A stretch of 64,000 bases of DNA from Kuschelorhynchus macadamiae (lineage: Eukaryota > Arthropoda > Insecta > Coleoptera > Curculionidae), in contig JAUTXW010000143.1 in the NCBI GenBank assembly GCA_030620095.1, positions 972,501-1,036,500 of the forward strand. The letters are read 5' to 3'. Below are positions 12,634 through 25,664 of the stretch, piece after piece; position 1 is the first letter of the stretch; every line of letters starts with the position of its first letter. Under the pieces are notes generated by a model. The model worked only from the letters and a program-made list of their open reading frames with translations. It had not been told where the DNA came from and did no database searches. The translations under genes and the position numbers were made by a program.

Positions 12634-13835
12634 AAAAAATTATTATTTACGTATTTTTTTTATTAGCAAATAATAAAATTGTATATTTTGTTTGATATTC
12701 CAATCTCTAAAACAGCAGGTAATATTATGTTTTTACTATATCCCATATTAAAATAAAAAATAATTTTTTGTCAATAAAAAATCCCTTTTCCCTTTTTGCA
12801 CAAGCCTAAAAAATTTGTCTCCGTAAAATGATATATTGTGTTGGTCGGAGACGCTGACAGGCTCTGGTCATAGGGACATCAAATATATTGTTCAGCGTTA
12901 TACTTTTCTTATTGCTTTTAGTTTCCTGTTCCTTTAAGAAAATATGAGTTTCCTTCAGAGTTTCAAAAGGTTTTTCACATATCTCCAATTTTCTTGCGAC
13001 AATGTTAACTAAATAATAAGATTTAGGGCACAAAAGGTTTGCAGTACTGTACAGTCTGTCATAAAAAGTTATAAATCTCCATTTTTATTCACATTATTCT
13101 ATGGATAATATGGGTTGTCCATCACACAACCATTTTTATAAGTTGATGAGAATGTACCTACTTCTTTAAGATTTTATTGATTGTATTAACCATGGTTTTT
13201 TTATTTTAGACCTGTTTTGCCAGTTACATCTTATCACAAATTTGATGTGTTTTGCTAAAAATTTTAATAGTGCTTATATTTGCGCTTTTAAGAAGTTCTA
13301 GAATCATCCTGTGTAGTTAAAAAAATTGTATACACTACAAGTAAAACAAGTTTGGCGTCTTCCACGGCTTAAAAAGAAACTTACAATTTATTTATAGGGA
13401 TCTGCTTCACCTTCTTAGAGTAACCAAGTATATATGTGTGTAGTATATCATGAGAAAAAAATACCTAATAAAGAACTAATTTATCCATTTTACGGTTTTT
13501 TTAAGCCAAACGCCATGGAAATAAAATATATTTATATTTTAAGGGACTCTCATTTATCTCCTAGAACTACATTATATTGTGCAAAAAATGTATTATATAC
13601 AAACATATAAAAGAAATGCGTGTGTCTTCGTTTTTTTCTTCTAGCTAATCCCTTTAAAATATAAACATTTTTCTTACTTTTATGAACTGCTAGTGAAAAA
13701 AATAAGTAAATTTTCTTTACCCCGAACTTCTCGTTATCATTATTTCCTTTCATTAGAAATAGTGAAGTGTGACCAAATTTAGTTCAGTACATAGTTATTG
13801 AGCAACACATATATACTATCTTTTCAGATATTTTT
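12634..13835. other. Gene-free AT-rich stretch
   Basis: No gene was recognised. Minus frames at 12806-13033 and 13550-13753 show no conserved motif. Confidence 0.5.
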
Positions 13836-13839
13836 ATTG

Positions 13840-14175
13840 GGCGCTATTTTCTTCCATCATATTGGGTTCCTATCAATATTTTAACAGTTTCTACCTAAGT
13901 GTGCCACACTTGATTTTTGGGCATAATTTAAAATAAATTCAATAAGTAGTTTTTAGATTGACACACACCTCCATTTTGCTACATCATTGGTTTGAATTGG
14001 TACCAGTTTATCTCTATATCATATCTAATTTTTCAGCAAAATTTGAAGATTTTTTTTGCTTTGTTTTCTTTTAAAAATTATTTGGCCGTCATTTTGTTCC
14101 GCCATCTTGAATTCGCACTACAACTTTACCAGTTTATCTCTATATCACACTTAATGCTTGCCTAAAATTTGAAAT
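13840..14175 (+). repeat. Degenerate tandem-like array of 'CCGCCATTTTG' units
   Basis: Three diverged units of about 115-125 bases start near 13845, 13970 and 14090. Shared phrases are (C)CAT(T)TTG-TCC-CCATC, GAATTCG/GAATTGGTACC, ACCAGTTTATCTCTATATCA and GCCTAAAATTTGAA. A related single copy lies at about 5420-5525. It looks like an old satellite-like or foldback-derived repeat. Confidence 0.5.
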
Positions 14176-14429
14176 TAACCTAATAAAATGATGTATTTCA
14201 GCGGATACTTTAGTTTGTTATCGAGACGATTGTCAGCTCTTCGACGCAAAGCTAAAATGTGTTCATAAATAGGATATTGCCGATAGATCCATACATTTCT
14301 AAGCCATTCCACACATAGTTACGATTTTCAAACCCATAAAGATAAAATAAAAGATGCTAAACAAAAAATAATCTAAAATTCTTAAGAAAAAAGCAATTGG
14401 ATTTTCTCAAAATTTCATATTTAAATTCA

Positions 14430-16600
14430 AGGTTAGATTATATTGAAATTCTAGCTTATGAAGAAAATGTTTAAGTAATTTTATTAACCGAAACTTGGTT
14501 TAAAAAAGAGGAAATACAATATCATAATTTTAAAAACTTAAACCTATATATGCCACAAGAAACAAAAGAGGTAAAGAAAATGTTTGTCAAAAACAATATA
14601 AACTTTGAAGTTCTGTAAAAAAACTATTTTTGATCCTATTTTACTATTATCATAACCTTGACGGCTATTTTTGATTAACAAACGTCCGCTAGTCCGATAC
14701 TTCCGGTTACGGATATATATGCTATACATCTGTAAAAATCTCATTTAAGAAAAATATTAGCTATTTAAAAGTTAGAAACACTAGACAATTTTTTGGACAG
14801 CTGCAATATTTCTCTAAATAAATTACGATATTAAAAGTTACAAGAAACTGTGAAACTAAAAATTTTAAGCGGTTCAGAAGTTACGGGGAATTTTTTTCAG
14901 AAGGCCAGGAACCGGACGTTTGTTAACAAGTGCTCTTAGTAGCCATCAAATACAGATTATTTCCATTCCTATTAAATTTAAAGCAACTGATCAATAATCC
15001 AGGAACAAAAAAAAATTAAAATTGTATGCGAATAAAATAAAAAATGAAGTTACAGTATTAAATGAAAACAAATATTTACTCAAAGATAAAACAGAGTAAA
15101 ACAACATTTTCGAAACAGTTTTTAAGGAACATCGACAAAATTTAAAGAAAATTCCAGACCATGGTTCAACCTTAAATTGGTAAAATTAATTAAATGTGAA
15201 GATACATTTTATGCAAAAAAGGAAAATAACTAAAATACCAAATATCTGGAAGAAATGTACGACGACTAGAATAAATTAGTCAAAAAAGAAATAAAAAAAT
15301 CCAAACAAAATTATTTTAAAGAACTTTTCTAGTAAAAATCAAAAAAAATTTTGAATAATTTAAATTTTATTTTACCAAATCCAACAAGAAAAAGAAAAAC
15401 AAATATTGATTATCTAGTGGTTAATGATAGAAAAATTAAAGATGCCCGATATATAAATATACAACAACATGTAAATAATATACAACAACATGTAAATAAT
15501 ATACAACCAATGAATGACTTCATTGAATCTACAGGCTGTTTATTGATCCGAAAGATATCTCAAAAGATGAAATGGAAGAAATTATTGTTGGTTTAGATGC
15601 AAAAATCTGCTCGCTTTGTCGACATTCCTGTTAAAATGATTAAATATATAAAAAAAGAATTAATACCTATATTACTTTTTTTTGCCAGTGTTTTCTAAAA
15701 TAATAGAAAAAAAATATTTGTAATAAATCTGTGGAATATGAAAATGTGCAGTTTAATAAACAGTATCGCTTTCGCAGATTCAAGGATACGGAAACAGCTG
15801 TTATGGATGTCATAACAGATATTCATGTTAAAGTTGATTATAATAAAAAATGCTGTTTACTATCCTTGAATCTGTCTAAAGCATTTGATACAGTAAACCA
15901 ACATATTCTTTTGCAAAAATAAGATGTATAATTTAATAAGTGGCTATTTGTATAATTTAATTAAAATTATCTAAGTAAACGCAGACACTCTGTGCAGATA
16001 AATAATACAGAAAGTAATGAAAAAGAAATACTTTGTGGAGTGCCACAGAAATGAATATTGGGGACAATTTTATTATTAATTTATATAAATTACGTTTCCA
16101 AATTAAATTTGAAAAGAAATATTAAATTGTTTGCGGATGACTCGACAGTTGTTATTTTGCTGATAATTGAAATAAATTATTTTTTAATATAACACACGAT
16201 CAACAATAAATTTGTTCTTGGCTTAAATATCCCAAACTTACTTTAATACATTTTAGTGAATCTTCTTTTATGTTGAACCTTTTATAAACCTATATAAATT
16301 TAAAAGATTTTTAAACATACAGAATATTTATAATATAAAATTTGCTTTTTTTGCTACTTTACATATAAATATTATATTTAAAACATCTAAGACTTTACAT
16401 AATCACGATACAACACATTACATACAATTTACGACCTTTGCATTAAAAAATAACTTTGAAAAAAAATTAGTTATGTAAGATGGATTAAAAATATATAATA
16501 ACTTGAGAGAGAGTATTCGACATAAAACAAAATGGTAAACATTTAACAAACAATTTAAAATATATTTAAACAAAAATAAATAATATTTTTTATATTCTTT
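14430..16600 (+). pseudogene. CR1/Jockey-like LINE, endonuclease plus reverse transcriptase, broken
   Basis: Pieces of a non-LTR retrotransposon ORF2 follow in order. Near 14470 is an endonuclease segment (VILLTETWFKKEEIQ). The linker region before RT contains PWFNLKLVKLIK and FKELF (15150-15330). RT begins near 15580 and includes QYRFRRFKDTETAVMDVI and LSLNLSKAFDTVNQ (15731-15922), then a FADD catalytic box near 16132. The C-terminal end is recognisable near 16480-16570 (KIYNNLRESIR). The endonuclease nicks target DNA and RT copies the RNA at the nick. Many stops and frameshifts kill it. A miniature element interrupts the region between endonuclease and RT. About 145 bases of RT present in the second copy downstream (18562-18706) are missing here. 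Confidence 0.8.
14679..14922. mobile_element. TTAA-flanked miniature element (piggyBac-like TSD)
   Basis: Its ends are inverted copies, CAAACGTCCG at the left and CGGACGTTTG at the right. Both are flanked directly by TTAA (14675-14678, 14923-14926). TTAA target duplications are typical of piggyBac and Kolobok elements. Because TTAA is its own reverse complement, it could instead be part of the inverted end. There is no coding capacity. It is nested inside the LINE remnant. Confidence 0.6.
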
Positions 16601-18372
16601 TCAACTTTATTTCATATGTAGCGGAGTGGACTATAGCTATGGAATAGATTATATATATCTTTAATTTATTTTAAAGCCGGCATTTTTCTAAAGCAATAGT
16701 CGGTTTCCCATGTTAAATGTTAAACACGAGTATTTGAAGTCGTTAAAGTAAAGCTATCTAATATTAATTTTAAGAGTTTTTAGAATCTAAACAAAAAATA
16801 ACACTTATTTCAAATGCTACCTTCTAGATTGTGCAGACATATATAAACTTACTTACGATAAACCAGTCAAGTTGCACTCCAACATATTCCCTTAAGGTTT
16901 ATGGTTATCATATAGCCCTTTTTCTTGGGAAGTTTTATTTGTCCGCTTTCGTTTAAGTTAAAACTAATTATAATTGAAATATTTCATTTGTTCGATTCAG
17001 TTGTAATAAAAGGTCAAATTACTATGTTAAAAAAATAATAGAACATTTTATGATAATAAAAGGTGATTTTTTTTTGAAAGACATTATTTCTCTTCAGAAA
17101 GCATTTTCTGAAAGGGATATGGTCTTTTTGATCCAGATTGCAGATATATAATGTAATACAACACATAAAGTTGAACTTTAGGCGACACCTTTCAAATATT
17201 TATTAATTAAAGATCAGGGTGCGTCAATGACGACGCTTCGCGTTCCAGCCAATAAGAGACTTCTAAGGGGGGCAGGTCTTGTCAAATTACGTGTCGATCT
17301 TTTTCCTGATTTCTAAAACAAGAGCTAGTCTATGTCAAAGTTCTAGTTGCTACGGTTGATTTTAAATTCTTCTCATGTGGTGGTTTATGGGGCTTTACAT
17401 ATAGAGTGGATTGTCAAAGTTGATGGTTTATCAAAGATGTTTTATTATGATTCTAGTATTTATTTGGAGAGTATATTTTATACATTTTCAGGAGTTAAAT
17501 TTATGGCTTATTTAGAGATTTTCATTTTCTTTTTCTTTTGCACTTAGTTTGGGACTTTTAAGAAAATTCTTTCATCTTCTGGATTTTAATTTAGAATCAA
17601 ACATTTTTTTTAATGGATGTTTAAGTTGTTTAAAAAAACAAATATTTTATTTAAAGCAGTTAGCTGTTGTTCAAGATATAAGTGTCCGCTGAACTGATGA
17701 GATAAGATATTTAATTAACTTAAACTAGCATTTATATTTAATAACACTGTACATTATAATCTACGAAGAAATGCGATAGGGTTGCTCGCTATGTCTCAAA
17801 TAAATAAATACATTTAAAAACTATTAAGATATATAACCCTGTTACAAATATTCTGTTAAATTTAGGCCGGCATTTTTCATATATTTAACCTTTTTTTATT
17901 ATTTTATATTGTTAAATTTTATGTAATTTAATGTAATAAATTTGTAAGGTTGGTTTGGAATAAATAGTTTAAAAAAAATCGTTGTGTTTATTTCGGACCA
18001 TGCAAATATATGTATTCACATTTTCATTAAGTGACCTTTAAAAAAGTGTTTTGCATTATAAAATCAAAAGACAAGAATATATAATTAAATGGAAATAAGA
18101 AAATTAAATATTCAAGTTTTTTGATATTTATCAATATTTATCTTTATGTAATATAGATGAAAAAATACAATTTTTTTCGTCTTTTTATTCTTCCAATTTA
18201 GAACCAACAACTCAAATCGAGTGAACTTATAATACTGCTATGTAAATTCACTTTGTACACTACTGCCAGTGGTGGTATACCCCCTCGATATCTCTTAACT
18301 ATATATTTAATATGTTAACAAGTCCATGAATTTATTTTGATTGTTGAAATCTTTTGTATTGAGAATCATCAA
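16601..18372. other. Non-coding flank shared by both duplication copies
   Basis: This stretch recurs at about 19480-21065. The open frames at 17347-17547 and 20032-20232 are the same sequence in the two copies and show no known domain. A LINE-like 3' tail (GGGTTGCTCGCTATGTCTCAAATAAATAAATA) is seen near 17780 and again near 20500, suggesting another retroelement end. Confidence 0.5.
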
Positions 18373-18429
18373 CATGTAAATAATATACAACCAATGAATG
18401 ACTTCATTGAATCTGCAGGCTGTTTATTG

Positions 18430-19390
18430 ATAATATCTCAAAAGATGAAATGGAAGAAATTATTGTTGGTTTAGATGCAAAAATCTGCTCGCTTTGTCGA
18501 CATTCCTGTTAAAATGATTAAATATATAAAAAAAGAATTAATACCTATATTACTTTTTTTAATATTCTATTCATAGAGCGATTCTTCCAAAAAAAAAGGT
18601 GCCTAAGGTAATTCCAATATTTACAAATGAAATGAAATTTACAAATGTTCCAATATTTACAAATGAAAAATGTTATGAATGTTATAATTATCGACCAATA
18701 TCTATATTGCCAGTGTTTTCTAAAATAATAGAAAAAAAATATTTGTAATAAATATGTGGAATATGAAAAAGTACAGTTTAATAAACAGTATCGCTTTCGC
18801 AGATTCAAGGATACGGAAACAGCTGTTATGGATGTCATAACAGATATTCATGTTAAATATTATAATAAAAAATGCTGTTTACTATCCTTGAACCTGTCTA
18901 AAGCAGAGACCAACATATTCTTTTGCAAAAATAAGATGTATAATTTAATAAGTGGCTATTTGTATAATTTAATTAAAATTATCTAAGTAAACGCAGACAT
19001 TCTGTGCAGATAAATAATACAGAAAGTAATGAAAAAGAAATACTTTGTGGAGTGCCACACAAATGAATATTGGGGACAATTTTATTATAAATTTATATAA
19101 ATTCCATTTCCAAATTAAATTTGAAAAGCAATATTAAATTGTTTGCGGATGACACGACAGTTGTTATTTTGCTGATAATTGAAATAAATTATTTTTTAAT
19201 ATAACACACGATCAACAATAAATTTGTTCTTGGCTTAAATATCCCAAACTTACTTTAATACATTTTAGTGAATCTTCTTTTATGTTAATGAGTAAAACAA
19301 AGATAAATTCTGACATTTCTTTATTAGTAATAAACAATAAAATTAAATATTCAAACTTAGAACAAATTTAATATTAAGTATAGTCGAAAA
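18430..19390 (+). pseudogene. CR1/Jockey-like LINE reverse transcriptase, second copy, broken
   Basis: This is the duplicated partner of the RT remnant upstream. It preserves a segment missing there, around 18590-18715, readable across frames as VPKVIPIF and NYRPISILPVFSKIIEK. These are conserved early-RT motifs. QYRFRRFKDTETAVMDVI (from 18780), LSLNLSKA and the FADD box near 19147 follow. The KAFDTV motif has been destroyed by a 13 base deletion at about 18905. A thumb-like segment with KTKINSDIS lies near 19295-19370. It is dead and carries no endonuclease of its own. Confidence 0.75.
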
Positions 19391-21065
19391 CTCAAGTTCA
19401 AGTTAAGTAAAATCATTCTGAGTATAAGAAACGCTATAACTCTATTAACGTTATTATGCTTGTTAAAAAAACTTTAAAGTCGTTAAAGTAAAGCTATCTA
19501 ATATTAATTCTGAGAGTTTTTAAAATCTAAACAAAAAATAACACTTATTTCAAATGCTACCTTCTAAATTGTGCAGACATATATAAACTTACTTATGATA
19601 AACCTGTCAAGTTGCACTTCACTATACATTCCCTTAAAGTTTTCTTTGTCCGCTTTCATTTAAGTTAAAACTTATTATAATTGAAATATTTCATTTAGTT
19701 CGATTCAGTTATAATAAAAGGTCAAATTACTATGTTAAAAATACAATAGAACATTTTATGATAGAAAAAGGTGATTTTTTTTGAAAATTATTTCTCTTCA
19801 GAAAACATTTTCTGAAAGGGATTTTCTTTGCCTCTCTTTTTTTCGCCATGGTCTTTTTGATCCAGATTGCAGATTTACTTCAATGTAATACAATTCTCAC
19901 ATAAAGTTGAACTTTAGGCGACACCTATCAAATATTTATTAATTAAAGATCAGTTAAATCCAGCCAATAAGAGAGGGCAGGTCTTGTCAAATTACGTGTA
20001 GACCTTTTTTCTGATTTCTAAAATAAGATAGATGTTACGGTTGATTTTAAATTCTTCTAATGTGGTAGTTTATGAAGTTTTACATATAGAGTGGGTTGTC
20101 AAAGTTGCGGGTTTATCAAAGATATTTTATTACGATTCTAGTATTTATTTGGAGAGTATATTTTATATATTTTCAGGAGTTAAATTTATGGCTTATTTAG
20201 AGATTTTTATTTTCTTTTTCTTTTGCACTTAGTTTGGGGCTTTTAAGAAAATTTTTACATTTTCTGGATTTTAATTTAGAATTAAACATTTTTTTTGTTA
20301 ATGGATGTTAAAATTGTTTAAAAAACAAATATTTTATTTAAAGCAGTTAGCTGTTGTTCAAGATACAAGGTATAAGATATTTAATTAACTTAAACTAGCA
20401 TTTATATTTAATAACACTGTACATTATAATCTACGAAGAAACATGCAGAGTATCTTTGATTTTATTTATTATATCTTAGTTAATTTCAGTAATGTGATAG
20501 GGTTGCTCGCTATGTCTCAAATAAATAAATATATTTAAAAACTATTAAGATATATAACCCTGTTACACATATTATTATTATTTATATTAAACTTTTTTTT
20601 ATTATTTTATATTGTTAAAAGTTAAATTTTATGTAATTAATTTGAAAAGTGTTTATTTCGGACCATCCAAATATATGTATTCACATTTTCATTAAGTAAG
20701 TTTACCCACCACTCGATCGATTTTTTACTAGACGGTAGTGTTTTGCATTATAAAATCAAAAGACAAGAATATAAAATTAAATGGAAATAAGAAAATTAAG
20801 TATTCAAGTTATTTCATATTTATCAATATTTATCTTTATGTAACATAGATGAAAAAATACAATTTTTTTTCGCCTTTTTATTCTGCCAATTTAGAACCAA
20901 CAACTCAGATAGAGTGAACTTATAATACTGCTATGTAAATTCACTTTGTACACTACTGCCAGTGGTGGTATACACCCTCGATATCTCTTAACTATATACT
21001 TAATATGTTAAAAAGTCCACGGATTTATTTTGATTGTTGAAATCATTTGTATTGGGAATCATCAA

Positions 21066-22805
21066 TCCATCGAAAATATTATTTCAGATGTGGAAAGCTG
21101 TCAGAGAAGCAATAAAAAGAAAAGTTGTGACAACCCGCAAAATACGAATGTCTCGGGGAACACGATCAATCATTTTCGGCCTCAATATGAAATCATATAA
21201 ATGTGAAATCCCTCTACCCGACTTGTTATAATAGGTTTTTCCCACATTTCTTTATCGGTGCACCGTTTTCAGGTCGCAGCCCCAATCACACACAATATCG
21301 CTTTTTAAGATAGAAACGATTACAAAAAAATGTACAATTTCCAGAAACACTTTAAAAAATATTAACAAAAATTAATTGTTTTGTGTTACTAAGTTAAGCG
21401 TCTATTTAATATACCAAAGTTATATCCTAATAATAAATCAATAATATGAAAATTTTGTGGCGTATTAAAAAAATCTTAATTTTTATGCTACTATTTTATA
21501 TTTTATTTATTTGAAGTCAAGTTTAAATCGAAAAATGTAGTTCTCCTCATGCTGTTAGGTAACCGCCGGTACTGCCAGAGTGTCTGAGGTTAGTAAGTGA
21601 AACAGGAAATTATGCATACTGAACAGTTCTAATAGAATTGACATCTAGTTCGATGTTATGTTAATCGGTTTAGGTTGTTTTTTTAATAGCCCAGTTTTTT
21701 TTGTGAAAAATCTTTTTTCGGGAATCTTTTCACCTTCCAGTGGCCTATAAGATCGGATGACCTATTAGCAGTAAATTGGGATTACCTAAAACTACATTTT
21801 GTGGTGAGGCAATACTAAAACAAATAAAAAACGTCTAGGTGTTAATTTCTGTTTATGTAATTTAGGGTTTGAGTATTTTAGACTCGATTGCGATTTTGTA
21901 CATTACACATGACCTGTTGAGTCATAAAGAAAAAACATGTCCCTATATTGAGCTTGTAGCAGCATTTTTGTGTTAATCATGTAGCATTTTTTTATGTAAT
22001 TCAAGTGTACGTATAAAGATGCGCCTTACCATCTAAAAGAGGAGCCTAAGATTCTAACCAAATGCTTCGCTGATTAAAATTCATCAGACCTGGCACATCG
22101 TCTTCGCTCAATCTTGGTTGATTCCAAAGCTCTAGATATTAAACACAGATCTCATAGGATTTAAACTCAAGAACGACATTTTAATTTACTCTAGAATATA
22201 ATGAATACCAGACACTAAATTATTTTGTAGGCCCTGTAATAAGCAAGATCATTGACCTGTTGTCTCAGGTAGACAAAATTGTTTGTATAAAGTTCTCAGT
22301 CAGTCTTAAAGAAAATACCTATTTAAGTGTTCGTATGTTGTTTACTTGACTGAGTTCCATAACCTAATTATTTATATATTTTAACAATATGCTTGAATTT
22401 TAATGTCATAAACAGATTATACCCTATAACGAAGATAAATCAAGTGGCGGTGAAATCAGGAGGGTAAGTACAGTCCAACTACCAAATTCTCTCTGGTGAA
22501 CAGCTGCCGTTCGCCGTGGTGTTCATTTAAAAATACTTACTTTAACATACACATTCTTGTTTAGTTAATTAGCCATCTTATGTATATATAATATTAAAAA
22601 GAGGCACGCCGCAAGTACATACTACAATATAATGACGTCTAGTCAAGCCAACCTCATCAAATTGCAAATTTATTTAGACTTCTCTTAGTTCGCATATAAT
22701 AAGAATTAGGTGACTTTTCCTGTTCGAAAATTATTAGTAACCTTAATCTCAACAACAACTTAATTTAATAGTTTTATTGTTTTCTTTATAAAAAAAAAGA
22801 TACCG
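21066..22805. other. Gene-free stretch
   Basis: No gene was recognised. A 65-codon frame at 21034-21231 straddles the duplication edge and has no known domain. Confidence 0.5.
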
Positions 22806-22807
22806 GA

Positions 22808-24385
22808 CCGGATGATATTACTGCTACTATTTTTAGAAAGCTGTAGTCCTATCTTAGCTGTCTGACGGTCCCTCTCAGTTACCTCTTATAAATGTTCATA
22901 GATTTGAGTGAATTTGCTTTATTTTGGAAAACCGCTTTTATACCAGTTATATATAAAAGTGGCCACCGCGTAGATGTATGCACTTATCACCCAATATTCG
23001 GTCTCAAGAGTATTATAGTGGATGAACTTTTACGTAAGTTCTGTAACATGTTTTCATTACATCAGCATCGTTTTATGTCTGGGCTTTCATGTCAAACTAA
23101 GCTGCCCATACTTTCAAGTTCTTGATGACTGCAGTCGATTCTGATGCTTAGTTCTCATAATGTTGAATCATTTTTCTAGAAAAATAACTGTCATGTCACT
23201 TCAATTGGCACTGAGCACTGAACTCCCCATTTTACACAAAAATTGTAAATTTCTCCGATAAACCAACGATCTTTAGATTTTCAAAAGATTCAAAGATTTG
23301 CTGTCTCGATTCGCAAAGAGATAATTAATAACTTAATCCTTTATTGCTCAAAAAATGCCACGTATTAAAGTGCATTATTCCCAAAACAAGTTTTTTTTTA
23401 AAGACTTAGGGGTTCAATTTTTAGTTGGAATTTTTGCATTGAATAGCGCAATGGAAAAATCTTTTAAAATGGTAGGGTTTATTATAAAACAATGTAGAAA
23501 ATTCACCAGTATTGTAGTTTGAAATACCCTTTATTTCTCTCTGGTATCAAATCTAAAGTCACCTCGAATACTGCTGTATAGTTTGATCTCCTCATTATTG
23601 AAGTCACATAATAGAACACATTCAAATGATGTTAGTTATCTTTTTGCTTTTTAGTCTTAAAACTGACAACATTATGTCAAGCCTTTAACTGTACGCCATT
23701 AACATATAAACAAAGATTAAATCAATTGGTTAACAGTTATTCGACTTCTCTCGACAAACAACGCTTCTTCAGACCTGTTTTAACTAATGTCTATCTGCGG
23801 GTGCTCGTTCTCGGATATTTTGCGAATGTACATGAAGCTGATATTACAGTAATTTTGTCTTGCATGCAGGAGAACCAGAGGGTATCTTGTCCAGCATATC
23901 TATACATTGTTTGCTTACACTTCAATGCAGGAGAGCTCAAGAGAGGCTCTGTAAGTTGAATAAGGTTAGCCTCATCTGGGTGCCTCGCCATCAAGGCATT
24001 ATGGGTAATGCGGGAGCGGATCAGCTAGTTCGAGAAGGTGTGACTTTCCCTGGGCCGGAACCGACTCTTGCAACTGCTTCTTTAATTGTCAAGACTAGGA
24101 TTAGGAATTGCAGTGTAAAATAGTACAAACTAACACTAACAGGCTTCCCAATTTGAACAGAGCTCCATTTAGCCCAACTACTGGCCAGAGAAGGTCCGTT
24201 GAAATATTACCTGCATAAGATTGGACTCGGAAACTATGCATCCTGTAAGCTTTGTGTCGAGGTCAATGTGGCGCTTTAGTCAATACCAGAATGCTTTGCT
24301 TATGGAACACCTAAGTGTAGGCCAACCTTATAAGACGACCTGAAAGGGTCCTATGCTTTCTGAAAAACAGCAGGCTCTGAATTTG
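22808..24385 (+). pseudogene. Jockey/I-like LINE: RT and RNase H remnants
   Basis: The N-terminal RT piece (22811-23125) reads GPDDITATIFRKL, FALFWKTAFIPVIYKSG and YHPI...K (a drifted YRPIS motif), then QHRFM. After about 570 bases without recognisable motif, an RNase H piece appears. It shows GYFANVHEADITVILSCMQEN (about 23810-23876) and WVPRHQGIMGNAGADQLVREG (about 23980-24040), the conserved WVPGHxGIxGNExAD block. GPEPTLATA follows. A zinc-knuckle-like tail segment with LKYYLHKIGLGNYASCKLC (24200-24260) ends the similarity. RT plus RNase H in one element fits the Jockey or I lineages. Frameshifts separate the pieces and nothing is functional. A single insertion with a lost middle is likely, but two fragments are possible. 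Confidence 0.75.
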
Positions 24386-25207
24386 ATGCCTACTCCCTGG
24401 GGGGAGGGAGTTCTGTCAATGGGTCGAAAATCGATTGGCCCAAAAGACAGTCTATCGGCGAAAACAGTCATGAACTAAGTATCTTGAAACTAATACTGAA
24501 ACAGCCACGCTTGGAAAGTTCCTATAATTTAAGACAATAATACAATATGCGGTATCGCTAGGTGGAACAGCACTAAATTTGTCATTTCAGTCGTCATTAA
24601 ACCATAAGAGAAATATGATGGTTTCGCCGTATAGTTTGCCATTCAAATCAACAATCGGTACCGACAGATGGATTCGCACCGGGTTAACACCAGGTTCGTC
24701 AATAAAATCATCAATAAAGCAATAATAGAAATGTGATGGCTGATACTATGCAGGCGCAAGAAAGAGATACAAAATATTTCTTCTCTATTTCTAGCATATG
24801 TAGAAGTCAATTTAAAAATTAATTATTTATTTTAAATAATTGATACCAGATATTACTAAAGTCGTAAACTACATCTGCAAAAATTAATGGTCAACGACTC
24901 TGTGGGCAAAGATTTTGTCTTCAGCTAAATAATATTAGAAAATGGAATCCTTTTATAAAATATTCTAAAAAAATATAAGCTTAAGTCATGAATTCACTAT
25001 TAATCATAGTTAATAAAATAATTTGCAATATTTGCGATTCTCAAAATAATTAACACTAAGTACATGCACCTAAATTCACTGATTACCTTAAAACCTTTCA
25101 GCTGTTTACCAGATATTTTACTGTATTTGCTTTAGCTTTTTGGCTAACGTTTATAACAATATTTTGAAAAAATATACTAAATATCTAGGAAAAAATATTT
25201 GACTTAC
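24386..25207. other. Gene-free stretch, tail of the LINE remnant and intron of the receptor gene
   Basis: The first 150 bases may be the LINE 3' end. Around 24590-24740 is a partly repeated 'ATAATAGAAATGTGATGG'-type phrase pair. The sequence then becomes AT-rich. On the minus strand this would be intron following the receptor exon. The next exon was not found down to position 1. Confidence 0.4.
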
Positions 25208-25376
25208 TTTTTCGCCACTATCCGATGGTAGATAGAATGTCAACACGGTCAAAAATGAAATTCCCATACATGGAATGATGATATTGACCGTGTAAAATAG
25301 GGTTTTCCGCCGCATCGTGATGTTGAAAGTTATATCCAAGTACGGCTCGTCACAACAAGTATAAAATTTTTCATTT
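25208..25376 (-). CDS. nAChR alpha subunit exon: agonist-loop Cys pair, TM1 and start of TM2
   Basis: The exon encodes 56 residues from NEKFYTCCDEPYLD to LPSDSGEK, with one base of a split Arg codon at its 5' edge. The adjacent cysteines (YTCC) form the loop C disulfide that defines alpha subunits of nicotinic acetylcholine receptors. DITFNITMRRKTLFYTV leads into TM1, and FYLPSDSGEK is the conserved TM1-TM2 linker. The protein is a postsynaptic ligand-gated cation channel of the insect nervous system. The acceptor is TTATTTCAG and the donor is GTAAGT directly after GAAAAA. Reading phase matches the upstream exon exactly. Residue choice is closest, from memory, to insect alpha3/alpha4 subunits. 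It may be intact; the remaining exons are outside what I could find. Confidence 0.95.
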
Positions 25377-25664
25377 CTGAAATAACAAAATATTTAGAAT
25401 CAGGAGGTTTATATTTTAAATAAAACATCAAATATTTTTAATTATTTTTAAAATATTTAAAGAAAAACGGGTGATGATATATTTATTATGTGTATGTTTT
25501 TGCTCAAAATGAGCAAGACATTTAAATTAAAGATAATTTAATTTTTTCCGACATAGTTATCAAATTAAGCGTTGTAAAATTTTCTTAATAAAACAAGGCG
25601 CCTTATTTGTGCCGAACTGAAAGCATGTTTTTTATAATAGACCCTTTTGTTTCCAAAAATTGCT

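Larger units (their letters stand above)
15489..21065 (+). repeat. Tandem duplication, unit about 2.9 kb (LINE 3' part plus flank)
   Basis: Copy 1 is 15489-18372 and copy 2 is 18373-21065. Both start CATGTAAATAATATACAACC and both end GAATCATCAA, so the junction is clean. Three bases (CAA) precede both unit starts, a possible microhomology at the breakpoint. The copies have since diverged by substitutions and several indels. Copy 1 lost about 145 bases of RT that copy 2 keeps. Copy 2 lost the LINE C-terminal segment that copy 1 keeps and has a 13 base deletion in the KAFDTV motif. A small 21 base direct repeat (ACAACATGTAAATAATAT) sits at the start of copy 1. Confidence 0.85.

Noticed and set aside
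17347..20232. Two similar 66-codon frames as a gene pair
   Set aside because: Their similarity is explained by the 2.9 kb tandem duplication; no domain or third-position conservation is evident.
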